Shown piece by piece: positions 1 to 10,664 of a stretch of DNA of 64,000 nucleotides. The stretch lies in assembly GCA_033964015.1 (NCBI GenBank), contig CM066918.1, positions 29,612,595-29,676,594 on the forward strand. The letters run 5' to 3'. The translations under genes and the position numbers were made by a program. Within the stretch, counting starts at the first letter, position 1, and the number at the start of each line of letters is the position of its first letter. Source of the DNA: Scolanthus callimorphus. Taxonomy: Eukaryota; Cnidaria; Anthozoa; Actiniaria; Edwardsiidae. The notes under the pieces are model-generated. The model saw only the letters and a list, made by a program, of their open reading frames with translations, was not told the DNA's origin and made no database searches.

Positions 1-219
1 CCAACCGTCAAACCGCCTTCTGGCTTCCGTCAATCAAACTCCCGAGTCTTTTCGTCGTTACTCTTAGTGCTTTTGATTGGCCAGCACCTAACGTTGCTGT
101 CGCGACAGGAAGCCATTTTAGCACTGCTTAGGCGCTGGCCAATCAAAAAGCACAAAGAGTAACGACGAAAAGACTCGGGAGTTTGATTGACGGAAGCCAG
201 AAGGCGGTTTTACGGTTGG
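1..219. repeat. Fold-back (MITE-like) element with ~86-bp arms
   Basis: Bases 1-86 and 134-219 are near-exact reverse complements, from CCAACCGTCAAACCGCC to GGCGGTTTTACGGTTGG, around a loop of about 47 bases. The arms hold GATTGGCCAGC and TTGACGGAAGCC. Relatives of the GGAAGCC/CTGATTGG parts recur near 3240, 13505, 60530 and 63247, so this is one member of a dispersed family. The left edge coincides with the window start, so the element may extend further. No coding capacity is evident. Confidence 0.8.
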
Positions 220-2341
220 AAATCAATAGCGAAAGTTCGCAGAATTATGAAAACCGCAGTAATCTTGTACATAATTGCGACCTGCGTGCAGTTTCATTTT
301 CTTGCGTGTACAAACGCAAAACGCGTTTTTCTAAACCCTCAAGCTCTAGGAAATCCTTCTAAACTCAATAAAAGCGATTAAGTCAGAGATTTAACTCATG
401 GTGCGAGTTTAATTAGAGGCTTTTCTAAACGTTGTTGGGGTTTGAAGAATTAGGGCGTGTGACGCCACTATGCCGCCTTTTGCGCAATTGGGCAAAAAAA
501 AAAAAATTTCCATGGTCGCAAATTACGTACTGTTTTTATTAAAATTCTTCCTTGCGATGTTTCAATTCGTTTAATAACGGTTCAGAGATGCTAAAATAAG
601 AAAGCTAAAAAGGGATTTTTCATGAAAGGATCTACAGGATGAAAACCATGTAATTATTTTGTGTCCGCTTAGCCATCTGTTTGGTGATGCGTGTAAAAAT
701 ACAAGAGACCAGAGCAATTATAACCGACATAGCGACTATGAGGGACAATTTTCAAAAAGAAATAAAGCAATACAATATTACGGCAATTTGTCAAGGCTGG
801 CAGGATGGAATAGCTTGCCTAAGGGAAGCTTAAAGAACTAGACTATTAGTCTGTGTCAGCCCCTTACACACTTACAGTTATCGAAATAAACGTACTCTCC
901 TAAAACAGACACCTAAGCCAAATCCAAAGTTTTTTTATAGGAATCTCATACTAAGAACTTGAATCTGAGATTTGGCAAAAATTAAGAATATACGAAGAGC
1001 ATAGCTCAGGTTGAAGCAAACAAAAGAACATTAAATTCTGTCAGAATCTGTCATGTCCCTACAGGAGTCTTTATGAACAGTTTTGCATTTTGGCTAAAGA
1101 GTCATTCTACATAGAGTAGGCCCTGTCCACACTAACGCGTTTTCAAACGTATTCGTTTTCAAACTTATACGGATTCGCAGCGTGTTAGTGTGGACGGAGA
1201 TTTTAGCTCCAAACAGTCAAGCGAGTCAATTTTTATTTGGTGTTGGCGTGTGCAAGGACAGTCTCAAATTAATGGTACAGTTGACGTTATCGTTTTCATT
1301 TTTATCCGGATTCGACCGTCCACACTAAAACGATATGTATACAGATTCGTTTTTATTCACTTTCGAGAGCGTTTTCAAACGTACACGGATTCTATGAAAA
1401 CGATCAGCCTGTCAGTGTGGACGGAAGGCCTAAACGTATCAAAAAGTATACGGATTCAAACGAAAACGCGTTATTGTGGACGGGGTCTTAGAGAAAATCT
1501 TTCACCTTTCGCACAAGTATTTCATTCACTCAACTCATGGTTGTCTTGGGACTTAATATTATTAGAATATTTGAGACTCAAATTTATGAAAATTTCAGAA
1601 CATTTGGAATTTTCATAGCCTCAAACAAACGGCTTAGTATCATTTTTTTTTACCAACTATCGTTTTGTTTTAGTCAAAGGCAGGTAGAAAAATATCACTA
1701 TTTGTAGTATCTATCATGTCTATCTGTATCTAGACAATTGGTACTATACTTGTCAGTCCAACAAGAAAACCTGCTGCAAAAAATATGTACTAAAGTTGAG
1801 TGATTAAAAACTCAGTCGGAGTTGAGAGGAAAATTAAAACGTGTTTGGTTTTTAGAGAAATTGGCGAAAGGCGGTCATACGTCTAACTTTTTTAATCTAA
1901 CTTTTGTGTTCACTTTTTCAAAGAGAAAAGTCGTGATCTTATTAACACAATTTCGATTAGCGAGAGGCGTCCTCTTTCCCGCAGTGTATCATAATTTGGT
2001 TACCGGTTCCAATTTATCCCCAAAAGTGTGTTAACACTAGTTTCACTTCAAAAATCAATTATTTCATACAGTTAAAAAAAATACATCCATACTATAGGGT
2101 AGTACTTAATTCTTTTGAACATTAAGATTGGCGTCGGATGGTCATTTAGCGCGCAAAAGTCTGCTGTTGTACGCAAAATGTCCGCTACTTGCTCAATAAA
2201 ACAAGACGTAAGAGCTTTTACTACCACAAGGAGTAAACACCAGTCATAGAACTTTGCAAATAAAAAAATTGTTTTTGTTTTGAATAATAACAGGAATACT
2301 CCAAAGCCGGTTTCCTAACAGGCGGTTAAAAGTATTTTATC
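220..2341. other. Upstream intergenic region of peptide gene 1
   Basis: AT-rich sequence without a convincing gene. A short ORF at 187-381 contains a hydrophobic, signal-like stretch but overlaps a repeat. The MITE-like element at 1120-1488 lies inside. No clear TATA box is visible before the ATG at 2342; the nearest candidate is the AT-rich GGTTAAAAGTATTTT about 20 bases before it. Confidence 0.5.
1120..1488. mobile_element. MITE-like element with GTCCACACTAACGCG ends
   Basis: The left end reads GGCCCTGTCCACACTAACGCG and the right end is its imperfect complement, CGCGTTATTGTGGACGGGGTC. Further copies of the GTGTGGACGG box occur inside near 1190, 1315 and 1420, with many GTTTTCAAACG and ACGGATTC motifs. 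This terminal-plus-internal repetition is typical of a non-autonomous DNA element. The open frame through it (1190-1618) is repeat sequence and not called as a gene. Confidence 0.7.
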
Positions 2342-5300
2342 ATGTATGGGCGAATTGCCTTCGCGTTATTTCTGGCTTGTTTTGTTATCCATTGTTTACA
2401 AACGACAACAAAGGAGACGCTAGATCAGGCAAGAAGTTACCAGCTTGCCGACGATTCTACACCATCAAGACGGACTTATCACTGTGTAAATTGGGTCAGA
2501 TACAGGAAATGCAAAAAAGGGATGAGAACTAGAACAACATTGAAGGTGAGAATTTATTTTTATTTGCAAATGAACAACGAAAGATAAATTATCTACCCTC
2601 TCAATTATCAAACTACTCTCGATTCGTACAAGCGATCCCGCTTTGGGATCGAAAATAAAAGGAAAATAAATATGCGTCAGAGAGAAACTAAAACAAAAGA
2701 TATAATGGAAAATGAATCATCAGTTGTAGCAATCATATCAGTTATCTTTATGAGTAATAAAAGATAAGATTTGACCTTATAAAAGGGACACTTTCAGTTA
2801 AATCCCTTGTGAACAAAAGACTGAATTTCGTTTAGCTGTCACCATTGCGGTGCAAAACGATAAAGAAAATGGAGAGGCTATCATTTTCACCAGTATTCAT
2901 TGCTATATTCAAAATGAAACTGATGAAAATCCGTTTTGTTGTTCTACTTTGTACGTTTCCTTAAACTTTACAAGACTTTAAAGTCTAAAAAGTTTTAAAA
3001 CGTTTTTTTTGGCCATAATTTATATAGTTTAGATCGTCATAAGAAACGCCAGAAACATGTGTATCTTCGCGCAAAAGCTAATTAAAATCAAACTTGAACA
3101 AAGACTGCTAGAGGCAGAGCTAGAGGCGGAGCTTCCATAAGAGTTTGTATGCAATGAGCGTTTTGAATGTCAAAAACTTTATCAAAGACTACTCTTTACT
3201 GCAATGTTCATAATTCTGCGAACTCTACGCCAACTAACGAACCGCGGTTTGGCTTCCGTCAATTGAACGAGTGAACAGATCTGCATGATTTCACGCGAGC
3301 TTTGAACTATTTTTTGAACCAATAAGAACCAGATAGGCTTCAGAACCATAAAATGCAAAAAAATAAAAAATAAAAATCCATACGCCTGTCTTGATGAAAG
3401 GAAGCCAAAACGCAGTTTGGCGTTCGGAGTAGGAGTTCGCGGTAAAGTTCTACTGGGTCTACGATATAAGCAAGTATTCAATGAACAGCTTATGTCAGCT
3501 CTTCATCGTCCAACCCTCATCGCCAGTGTTCAAACTGTCTTTGCACCAACAGAGCAGTCCCCAAATAGGTTTTAGAAAACGCTATTCTGTTTTAGTCAAA
3601 CGTAGGTAAATGAGGGTTTTCGTACCACGACCCGAGTCTAAGTGAAGCTATTGCCATATAGGATTTTTTGATCCGGCAGTTTGTCTATGCGTAGATCAAC
3701 TGAGGTTCTCTAAGGACTTTGCATAACAAAACATTTTATAGCCTGCGAAAGCCGACACCACTTAACGCTCGTCGAAAGAGACTCTCGCAAACAGGCGTCT
3801 GCGCGCTCAAGCCAAACATTCCATACTGAGATCTGGTCAAAGGTGTGGCCAATTTGACTATTTGATATTTAATTTCATAGCACACAAAGTATTTTAAGTT
3901 TTTATAGTAAGGAATTCAAATAAGACGAGAAAAGATTCAACAAAGTTAAACTGGCTACGTGATTCTTTTGACCAGGTTTGGGTCAAAATACGTCATCAGT
4001 ATGGAATGTTTGGCTTAAGCGTGCAGACGCCTTGTCTTTGCGGGAGTCTCTTTCGGCGAGCGCCAAGTGGTGTCGGCTTTTGCAGGCTAAACATTTTACA
4101 GCAAAAACTTTTGCATCGCAAGCCTCGCTTTCAAAACATTTGAGCCAATCAGATTCTTGCCTCGCTTCCCATTGAAAGAAAACCGGACAGCAATAGCGAC
4201 GAAACAGTGCAAGGATCTGAACAACAACAACCAAAGGTTGAGATTTATGTTAAACGCCGTGGAAAAATGTTGTTTTGCTGACGTTTCGAGCGTTAGCCCT
4301 TCGTCGGAGCAAAAGACGACGAAGGGCTAACGCTCGAAACGTCAGCAAAACAACATTTTTCCACGGCGTTTAACATAAATCTCAACCTTTGGTTGTTGTT
4401 GTTCATGTTCACGTCTCCGCCGACGCAGACCACCTAGTTTTCCCGTAAAACTAGTCATACCAGTGCAAGGATCTGATTAGCTCATTAGGTTCGAGGTTAG
4501 AATCTGATTGGCCCAAAAGGTTCGATGCAAGAATCTGATTGGCGCATAAGGTTTAAGATAAGAATCTGATTGGCCCATAAGACTTGAGGCAAGAATCTGA
4601 TTGGCTCATAAGGTTCGAGACAAGAATCTGATTGGCTCATAAGGTTCGAGGCAAGAATATGATTGGCTCAAAGGTTCGAGGCGAGAATATGATTGGCTCA
4701 TAAGGTTCGAGACAAGAATCTGATTGGCTCATAAGGTTCGAGGCAAGAATATGATTGGCTCAAAGGTTCGAGGCAAGAATCTGATTGGCTCATAAGGTTC
4801 GAGGCAAGAATCTGATTGGCTCATAAGGTTCGAGGCAAGAATCTGATTGGCTCATAAGGTTCGAGGCAAGAATCTGATTGGCTCATTTGGTTTTCTCTAG
4901 AGTAAAGTCGCAACGCGTAATAGACTAGACGAAATATCAGAAAATTGTAATATTTAAGGCGCATGAGGCATCCGAATTTTCCTGTTGCCATCCTGATTTT
5001 GCATTTTAATGGGTGAAAATGACGTCATCATGATTGACAGCTGTTCGCGAACCCCTTAAAATAGTTTTGTCGCTATATTTCAAATTCGAACGAATATTTA
5101 ACTTGAACAGGATAGTTTAGGATGTTCTATACGAAAAATTGTCGTATTATTCGGATATGGCGCTGCTGGCATATTCAAAATGGCGGATCCAAGATGGCCG
5201 CCGTATCGTCAAATTTGATTTTTAGAAACTATCAGTCTGGTAGTCAAAAAAGGCATGGAAATAAACAGCTGACAATGAATTCAAGGTATCACAGTATGAA

Positions 5301-6647
5301 CTGCAGTGCTGCTGGTCGAATGAAGCCATATTAAATATATAAAAGGCAAATCAATATAAAAAAAGGTGAATCAGATTCACCGCCGCTTGATTCTACGATC
5401 TAAACGATATCCCCATTTTTCGATGATCATCCTTGGTCCCGGCAAGAAAACTGTGCCTTTGAAGTCCTTATATAAAGAGTTAGGTCACAACGATCATGCA
5501 ATCTGCTGCCCCGTGGCATAATCGAAAAATCGCGGAAACCTCAGGACCAGCAGAAAACCTCAAAAGGAAACCTCAGACAAGAAAAGGGTTGGAATAGGAG
5601 AAGGCTTTCAGACATAGAGAGGAAAGCATTCCGAGGACGAATTAAAGTCTTACATTCGGCACTTTTGCTTATAAGTTCAAAGTTGCCACCACCAGGCTAT
5701 AAAAAAAATACGGAAAAGGCTGGAGCAACGCCTAAATTGTCATAGAGTGATTTCCCCCTTTATCCTTGCTTTTTTGTAATATATTATTATTATTCCTCTG
5801 CGTGTTAGAGGAATATTCTGCATGCATTTAAAACAATAGTCGTAGATGTATTTGACTCAGTGATAGGCTTTGAAATCAATAGTCAAAGTGAGAACTTTAC
5901 AGCAGGAACTACTAACTTTGTGGATTGCGCTTCCTACCTAAATTCACCTAACGACAATCATATATTTGCCTATATAGTATTCTCTTTCCGCCATAATCGT
6001 CTGTTGCTATTTTTTATGTATTGCAAAATCGTTTAAGTTTTTGTCTTTTATATTTTTTTAAGTTTAGCCTTTGAACGTGATGGCCTCAAACAATCGCCAG
6101 ATATCCAAAATGGCGGCACGGCGGCCATCTTGGATCCGCCATTTTTGATGAAGTTCTACGCCCATCAAGCACCCTATCCCATAATATAGATACATTTTTT
6201 GAATACCGCATTGCCACTTATCCATTTGAATTTCACTGGCCGTTAAAATTTGAAAAGAAAAATCGGCGAAAAATTCATTGTAGAGGGTTGTGTGACAGCT
6301 GTCAATCATGACGTCATTTCACCTCTTAAAATGCAAAATCGGCGTTGGCAACAAAAACATTCGGATTCAGCGTAAAATTTTGCATAAGATGGCACTTGTT
6401 GCCAGCTTTACTAAAAAATGCCTCATGAAGTACGATTTTCCAAAAGTTCGTCTAGTCTATAACAAAGTAAATCGACACTCATCTAAAATCCGCTCTAGAA
6501 TATTTTTTGTTTTCACAGCGTGAAAATGTGCAGCTTACAGATGAACCAAACGATGATTTATCTAAGAGGAGGGACCTGGATTCCACTCCACGTTACCACC
6601 AAGAAGTCCTATCTGAAGCAATGGAGTTCGAGGGACAGGAAACATAG
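2342..6647 (+). CDS. Secreted C-x8-C cationic peptide precursor, gene 1 (two exons)
   Basis: Exons 2342-2545 and 6519-6647 join in phase 0 and predict 110 residues. The donor is AAG|GTGAGA and the acceptor TTTTTGTTTTCACAG. Residues 1-20 look like a signal peptide. A mixed spacer follows, then residues 48-57 read CVNWVRYRKC, a ten-residue loop closed by two cysteines, with basic residues after it. Exon 2 is mostly acidic and contains SKRRDLDS, a possible dibasic processing site, and ends ...EFEGQET. It aligns weakly with exon 2 of gene 3 (RR-x2-DS, then V-x-EA). A possible AATAAA lies at 6788-6793. I do not recognise the family. The small size, signal peptide and basic Cys-bounded loop fit a secreted peptide (antimicrobial, venom-like or signalling); which one is not decided by sequence. 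The 4-kb intron is filled with fold-back repeats. The exon 2 assignment rests on phase, splice sites and weak similarity. Confidence 0.68.
3742..4089. repeat. Fold-back element with ~90-bp imperfect arms
   Basis: Bases 3742-3831 (AGCCTGCGAAAGCCGACACC...) are the imperfect complement of 3996-4089 (...GGTGTCGGCTTTTGCAGGCT). The arms enclose about 165 bases of AT-rich DNA. It lies in the intron of peptide gene 1. The two short ORFs on opposite strands over the right arm (3978-4175 and 3983-4234) are by-products of this repeat. Confidence 0.75.
4219..4404. repeat. Near-perfect palindrome, 88-bp arms and 10-bp loop
   Basis: Bases 4219-4306 and 4317-4404 appear to be exact reverse complements, starting GAACAACAACAACCAAAGG and ending CCTTTGGTTGTTGTTGTTC. 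The loop is GAGCAAAAGA. Arms without visible mismatches imply a recent insertion or ongoing homogenisation. The arms contain GACGTTTCGAGCGTTAGCCC next to the loop. It is intronic in peptide gene 1. Confidence 0.9.
4463..4895 (+). repeat. 31-bp minisatellite, ~14 units, built on CTGATTGG
   Basis: About fourteen head-to-tail units of roughly 31 bp, with consensus AATCTGATTGGCTCATAAGG followed by TTCGAGGCAAG. Early units are diverged and later ones nearly identical; the last runs into GGTTTTCTCTAG. Each unit carries ATTGG, the complement of a CCAAT box. The same CAAGGATCTGATTGGCT string ends single-copy fold-backs at 13505-13620 and 60530-60696, so the array probably grew from such an end. There are no unique spacers, so it is not CRISPR-like. 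Confidence 0.9.
4955..6440. mobile_element. Non-autonomous element with long inverted arms
   Basis: The left arm (about 4955-5220) and right arm (about 6080-6430) are inverted, diverged copies. Both contain GCATGAGGCAT/ATGCCTCATG, GATTTTGCATTTTAA, TGACGTCAT, CATGATTGACAGCTGT and ATGGCGGATCCAAGATGG. About 850 bases lie between the arms, with no transposase-like ORF. The element sits in the intron of peptide gene 1, ending about 80 bases before exon 2 at 6519. Short ORFs within it are not genes. Confidence 0.7.
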
Positions 6648-7998
6648 AAGATGGGGCATCGCTTGAGGAGGAAGCTTAAAGAACAGAGAGAAATGGAGAG
6701 AACTGGAAGATTCCCTCGGCCGGGAATTTTGACTCTGTGTTATACTTATGGTGCTCTTTTTCCCTATAAAATAATTACAAATGTAGAAATAAAGATATTT
6801 CAAAAACACGGTTTTCCTTATGATCGAGTATGGCTTGAATCAACTAGACTATCATGAATCATGACTTGGGGTTCTCTAGCATGACTTTATCATGTTAAGA
6901 AAGATTTTCGGTGATTCCTTTTCCATTTACTAGTCGAAAACAGATCTACAAAGTGAATTAGATTCGATGCGGAAAAAAAATACGTCAGAAACTGGTCTTA
7001 GGGACAAAGAATAGAGTGGAATAGTGAGGAAGTTAGCAAACTTCAAGGATGCTCACAATTTCGTGGGCTGTATGTTTGGAGGGGTAATGACAGTGCACAA
7101 TCTTTTGTTTTGCGCCCATCTAATATACAAGTCTTAAGGCACACTGAATCTTACTGGCGGTATTGTTGCACTTCTGTACCGTGACGGTCCACAAACAAAA
7201 GAATTCGTCTGAAAAATTCATCCCACTCATCTATAATCCGGCCTGGCGCAAACGTCGAGTTAAAGTCGCGTTCATTACATAATTTTACATAAAAGATGAC
7301 GACACTTTCAAATGACAAAATTATCTATTGTTTTACATGTATTCGACGCGACCCTTATTCGTTCGCCCTATGCCTCAGACTCTCATTCAACTTGTCCTGG
7401 GCCTTAGAAGCTTTGTGCACCGGGGACAAAATATTTTCATTTTTTTTTGTTTTTTGTCTTTAATGGTCAATAGAGAGTGTAATGTTCTTCTTCTTCTTCT
7501 TCCATTTACTCCACCTCCATCAATTATGATGATTCTTGTGGGTTTTAAATTACATACAAAAATAAACATAAATAATTAAATAAATAAACGGATGGTGGTC
7601 TAGACGGAGGCCAGGAAGGCCATTTGTGAAGTGGCGTTTACGACATTTGTTGGTAGAGTCATGTTTGGCAAGTGCGGGGAACATTACCACTGGACTGCAA
7701 TGTCATACGATTGCCCGTCTTCCTGCTCTGCTAAAACGTGGCGCTAAAAGCCAACTCAAAATGTACTACATTACTACAACTGTAATCAGGACGTTTTGAC
7801 AATTTTAATTAAAATTAGCAATGAAAGGCTTACTACTGGGTGTAAAATTAGAAATACTTATTAAAATCGCCAAGTAAGTGAGTCATTCCAGGGTTAATCA
7901 CCTCAGAGACCTCATCATCAGGACACCTCAGAGACATCAAGTCGACCTATATAGAAAAAATCCCAAGGAAATAAAACACTGAAACTCTTGATTTATTT

Positions 7999-8115
7999 AA
8001 CAAATGTCCTCTGATTTTCCGGCTGCGTGAGTCCACAACATTTTTACCACTTTATTACGTCATTCCGTGGTGTACAAGAGGACACACCACGGCCGAAAAT
8101 CAGAGGACATTTGTT
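7999..8115. repeat. Small fold-back, ~25-bp arms
   Basis: AACAAATGTCCTCTGATTTT at the left is complemented by AAAATCAGAGGACATTTGTT at the right, with CCGTGGTGT/ACACCACGG forming a second stem inside. The related half-site GGTAACAAATGTCCTCTAATT occurs near 11083. Confidence 0.75.
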
Positions 8116-8218
8116 TTATACCACAACAAAAAGGCAAAAATAAAAACAAAAACAGCGCGACGCGCAGCCAAACGGTGTTTTCATTGGTTCTTTCCGATGA
8201 TGGCGCGTTCTGCGGTAT

Positions 8219-8400
8219 ATTAGAGCACAACTTTCTATGACTTTATCGGCGCAATAGAGCACGCTTGATGTTGGGAGAGACACGAGAACGTTGTAAAATC
8301 ACGAGCCGCAGGCGAGTGATTTTAAAGCGTTTCGAGTGTCCCTCCCAACATCACAAGTACTCTTCTTGCCGATAAAGTCATATAAAGTTGTGCTCTAATG
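8219..8400. repeat. Fold-back element, ~80-bp imperfect arms
   Basis: The left arm (TTAGAGCACAACTTTCTATGACTTTATCGGC...) is complemented by the right arm (...GCCGATAAAGTCATATAAAGTTGTGCTCTAA). The internal GATGTTGGGAG/CTCCCAACATC also pair. No gene. Confidence 0.75.
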
Positions 8401-8508
8401 CTTTTATGATATAGCGGGGAAGAACCATAATAGAGCATAGATTTGGACCAATCAGAGCGCGCGTTATATCGTAGCTATATTATAAACTTTTTATAAAATA
8501 GCTAAGAT

Positions 8509-8700
8509 AGTACGCGTGCTCTGATTGGTTGAGAGCTGTACATTCTCACATTATAAACGCACGGCAAGATGCAAAGCTATTTTATAAAAGCAATAAAAAG
8601 CGGATTTCCGTGGTTTATAATGTGATAAACGCACTTGGGATGCTGGAAAAACACTTGAAAAGTTTGAACTCGCCTACGGCTCACATCATAAACCATCGGA
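8509..8700 (+). repeat. Dispersed repeat, copy 1 (second copy at 14211-14400)
   Basis: It shares AGTACGCG..GCTCTGA, GAGAGCTGT, CATTATAAACGC and TGATAAACGCACTTGGGATG with 14211-14400 in the same orientation. The two copies are diverged but collinear. The flanking GAGCGCG..TTATATCGTAGCTATAT recurs near 57770. It is probably a MITE family. The second copy lies in the intron of peptide gene 3. Confidence 0.7.
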
Positions 8701-9415
8701 AATTCTTGTATTGTAGTGTATTGTATTGTATTCGAATGGCTGAGAGCCAATCAGAAATCGAGAAACGCGCGCGTTGTGGTATGATTAATGATAACCTGCT
8801 CGCAGGTAGTTTGTGGGTATTTTTCCGGCGGAAAAAGCTTCAGTTCGTGATCACAGCCAGAATCGCCATCTTGGACGTGCGCGAAAAATAAATCTCGCTC
8901 GCCCCAGACTAATTTCGTCAGGTTTTGAAAGTTTTGAAGAAATTGTTGAACTGTTTTTGGTCCCAGCCTTATATTCATAAATTCGGTGCAGCCTCGCTTG
9001 TCTATGGCCATTTAAAATCTTCAAAACGAATCCCGTAAAATTGACGCAAAAGTGTAAAATTCGCGATAGAGGAATTTACAAAAGCAATAGAAGTCACACG
9101 ACTTGACACATAATCTATTCTTGCAATTATAGTAAACGATCGAAAAAAAGGAATAATTATTAAGAAATTATATAGCGAGCGTGTTTGAAGGGTGAGACAT
9201 TGAGAGTACTCTTTTTGACAACTTGAAGAGGCGTCCCGTTCATTAAACAGCCGCTGCGCTTTGTTTTACCAAACACTACAAACTACGTTATAGAAGAAAC
9301 CTGTGTTGAATTAGTGGAGTTACCATTGTGACACCGGGCATCGGCCCCATATGCTTCGGCCTGGAACAAGTTACGCTTACAAATTTAATATTTGTACTTT
9401 TCTTTTTATTTCATA

Positions 9416-9660
9416 GTTTTTTTATTAGCCAAGGAAAGCAGGTTTATTTGGCTTTAAGGCCCAAAAAGGTTTCTGCGTTCATTTGTCAAAAGCCAGCCTT
9501 TCGCAATGTGAGCTTGATAGCACTTTGCTAAATAATTTTTGGCGTTAAAAACGTGGGTTGTGTTAATTGACCAGCAAACAAAACAACCTGCCCCCAACTA
9601 AGGACCTTCTATATAACGAGACTTGACAAGGAACACACTCAATCAAGTCTTCAACACAAA
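9416..9660 (+). promoter_or_regulatory. Duplicated promoter of peptide gene 2, TATA at 9610-9616
   Basis: TATATAA at 9610-9616 lies about 50 bases before the ATG. The segment from AAGCAGGTTTATTTGGC through ATTTGTCAAAAGCCAGCC to AACACAAAGCCAAAATGAAG matches 12620-12818 upstream of gene 3 in the same order, so promoter and first exon were copied together. An expected transcription start near 9640 gives a short leader. Confidence 0.65.
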
Positions 9661-9666
9661 GCCAAA

Positions 9667-10046
9667 ATGAAGTCCCAGTTTGCTTTCATGTTTTTTATCA
9701 CTATTTTAGTAACATTTTCTTTCACTTTTTCCAAGACGGTAATACCTAGTGAACTTAGTTTAGTTGATGCGATAGCAAGTGATCAAGTTACGGAAGAAAA
9801 TGTTGCTGAAGATGCCAATTGCATTCGATGGACTAGAAGAAAACGATGCCCCAAAACAAGGCAAGCGAAAGCAAAAAGGGCAAAAGAGGTAAGTCAAAGT
9901 GGTAATGATTCACTAATATTCTTTCTTGTCGTTGCCCTTCCGTCTCTCTTGCGGGATAGGTTGGGTCGAATCCAATTCAACTTTCCATCCAACCATAGGC
10001 CTCACAGGCTACTGGAAAAAGTTTGAAAAATAGCCGAATTGTTTAA
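9667..10046 (+). CDS. Secreted C-x8-C cationic peptide precursor, gene 2
   Basis: Exon 1 (9667-9888, 74 codons) begins MKSQ and has a hydrophobic signal to about residue 22. An acidic spacer follows (residues 28-50), then CIRWTRRKRC at residues 52-61 and a Lys/Arg-rich tail. It closely matches gene 3, including leader and promoter. The donor is GAG|GTAAGT, phase 0. The second exon is not certain. The nearest candidate, used for the end given here, is 9999-10046 after CCATCCAACCATAG; it adds 15 residues and a stop, with AATAAA at 10074. A second candidate follows the stronger acceptor TTGTTCTTCTCGGCAG at 10259. A third is splicing into the gene 3 exon at 15096, which has the right phase. Without splicing, the frame runs to 10026. 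Secretion is inferred from the signal; function is unknown. Confidence 0.7.
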
Positions 10047-10073
10047 AAAATGTCTTAAATATCTATAGAAACA

Positions 10074-10079
10074 AATAAA
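10074..10079 (+). terminator. Possible poly(A) signal for peptide gene 2
   Basis: AATAAA in ACAAATAAAGAATAC, 27 bases after the stop of the nearest candidate second exon. This supports a short two-exon transcript ending near 10100 but does not exclude longer forms. Confidence 0.45.
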
Positions 10080-10307
10080 GAATACTTACTTAATGATCTG
10101 GTGTGTATATTGTGAGTAGATTCTCGGTTTTGAGGGGAAAATTCGGGAAAATTTGTTCAGCCTTTCTTTATGAACAAGATTGACAACCCTACGAAACTTG
10201 GTGAATATTACCAAGCTCAATAGTCTTTCTATTCGACTTTCATTTGTTCTTCTCGGCAGGACATTTTCATCGATGCTCAGTAGATGCTTAACAATTCTCA
10301 AATCAGT

Positions 10308-10664
10308 TCTTTGGGAAAATCCGGATTCGGATTCTTGAATCCAAAAACGGATTTTTCGTTTCTTTTGAGAAATCCAAAAAAGGATTCTGAATCCAACGAA
10401 TCCACTGTCGTCGTGGATTCAGGAGATTCAATCCAAATCCGGATTCGACGGATTCTGAATCCTTGCGTTTCTTTGCGAAAGGATTCGAAAAGAATGCTTT
10501 GGGTCAGTGGTTAGCTATCATCACGCGTGCGTCCTTCGCTTGCGAGAGGGTCGTCCAGCGACTGTTACCATGGTAAAAATCCTTTTTCGGATTCAGCGTT
10601 TCTTTCGTTCTACAAAATTCCATGGAATTTCACGTCGAATCTGAATCCGGATTTTCCCAAAGAA
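10308..10664. repeat. Element rich in GGATTC/GAATCC with inverted ends
   Basis: The left end CTTTGGGAAAATCCGGATTCGG is complemented at the right by CTGAATCCGGATTTTCCCAAAG. The interior holds more than ten GGATTC or GAATCC boxes in both orientations, so it can form many small hairpins. The short ORFs across it (10284-10514, 10527-10757) follow the repeat and have no independent support. Confidence 0.7.

Larger units (their letters stand above)
6648..9415. other. 3' flank of gene 1 and intergenic repeats
   Basis: A possible AATAAA for gene 1 lies at 6788-6793. After it come AT-rich sequence, a CTTCTTCTTCTTC run near 7490 and three repeat elements listed separately (7999-8115, 8219-8400, 8509-8700). 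No splice-supported coding sequence was found. Confidence 0.5.

Noticed and set aside
187..381. ORF with an internal Met followed by a signal-like stretch (MKTAVILYIIATC)
   Set aside because: It starts inside the fold-back element, and the sequence around the Met (TTCGCAGAATTATGAA) recurs inverted near 3215, so it is likely repeat-derived. No splice support.
3182..3481. 99-codon ORF on the - strand
   Set aside because: Overlaps a diverged relative of the 1-219 repeat and shows no domain.
4463..4895. Possible CRISPR-like array
   Set aside because: Units are contiguous with no unique spacers, in animal DNA; it is a minisatellite.
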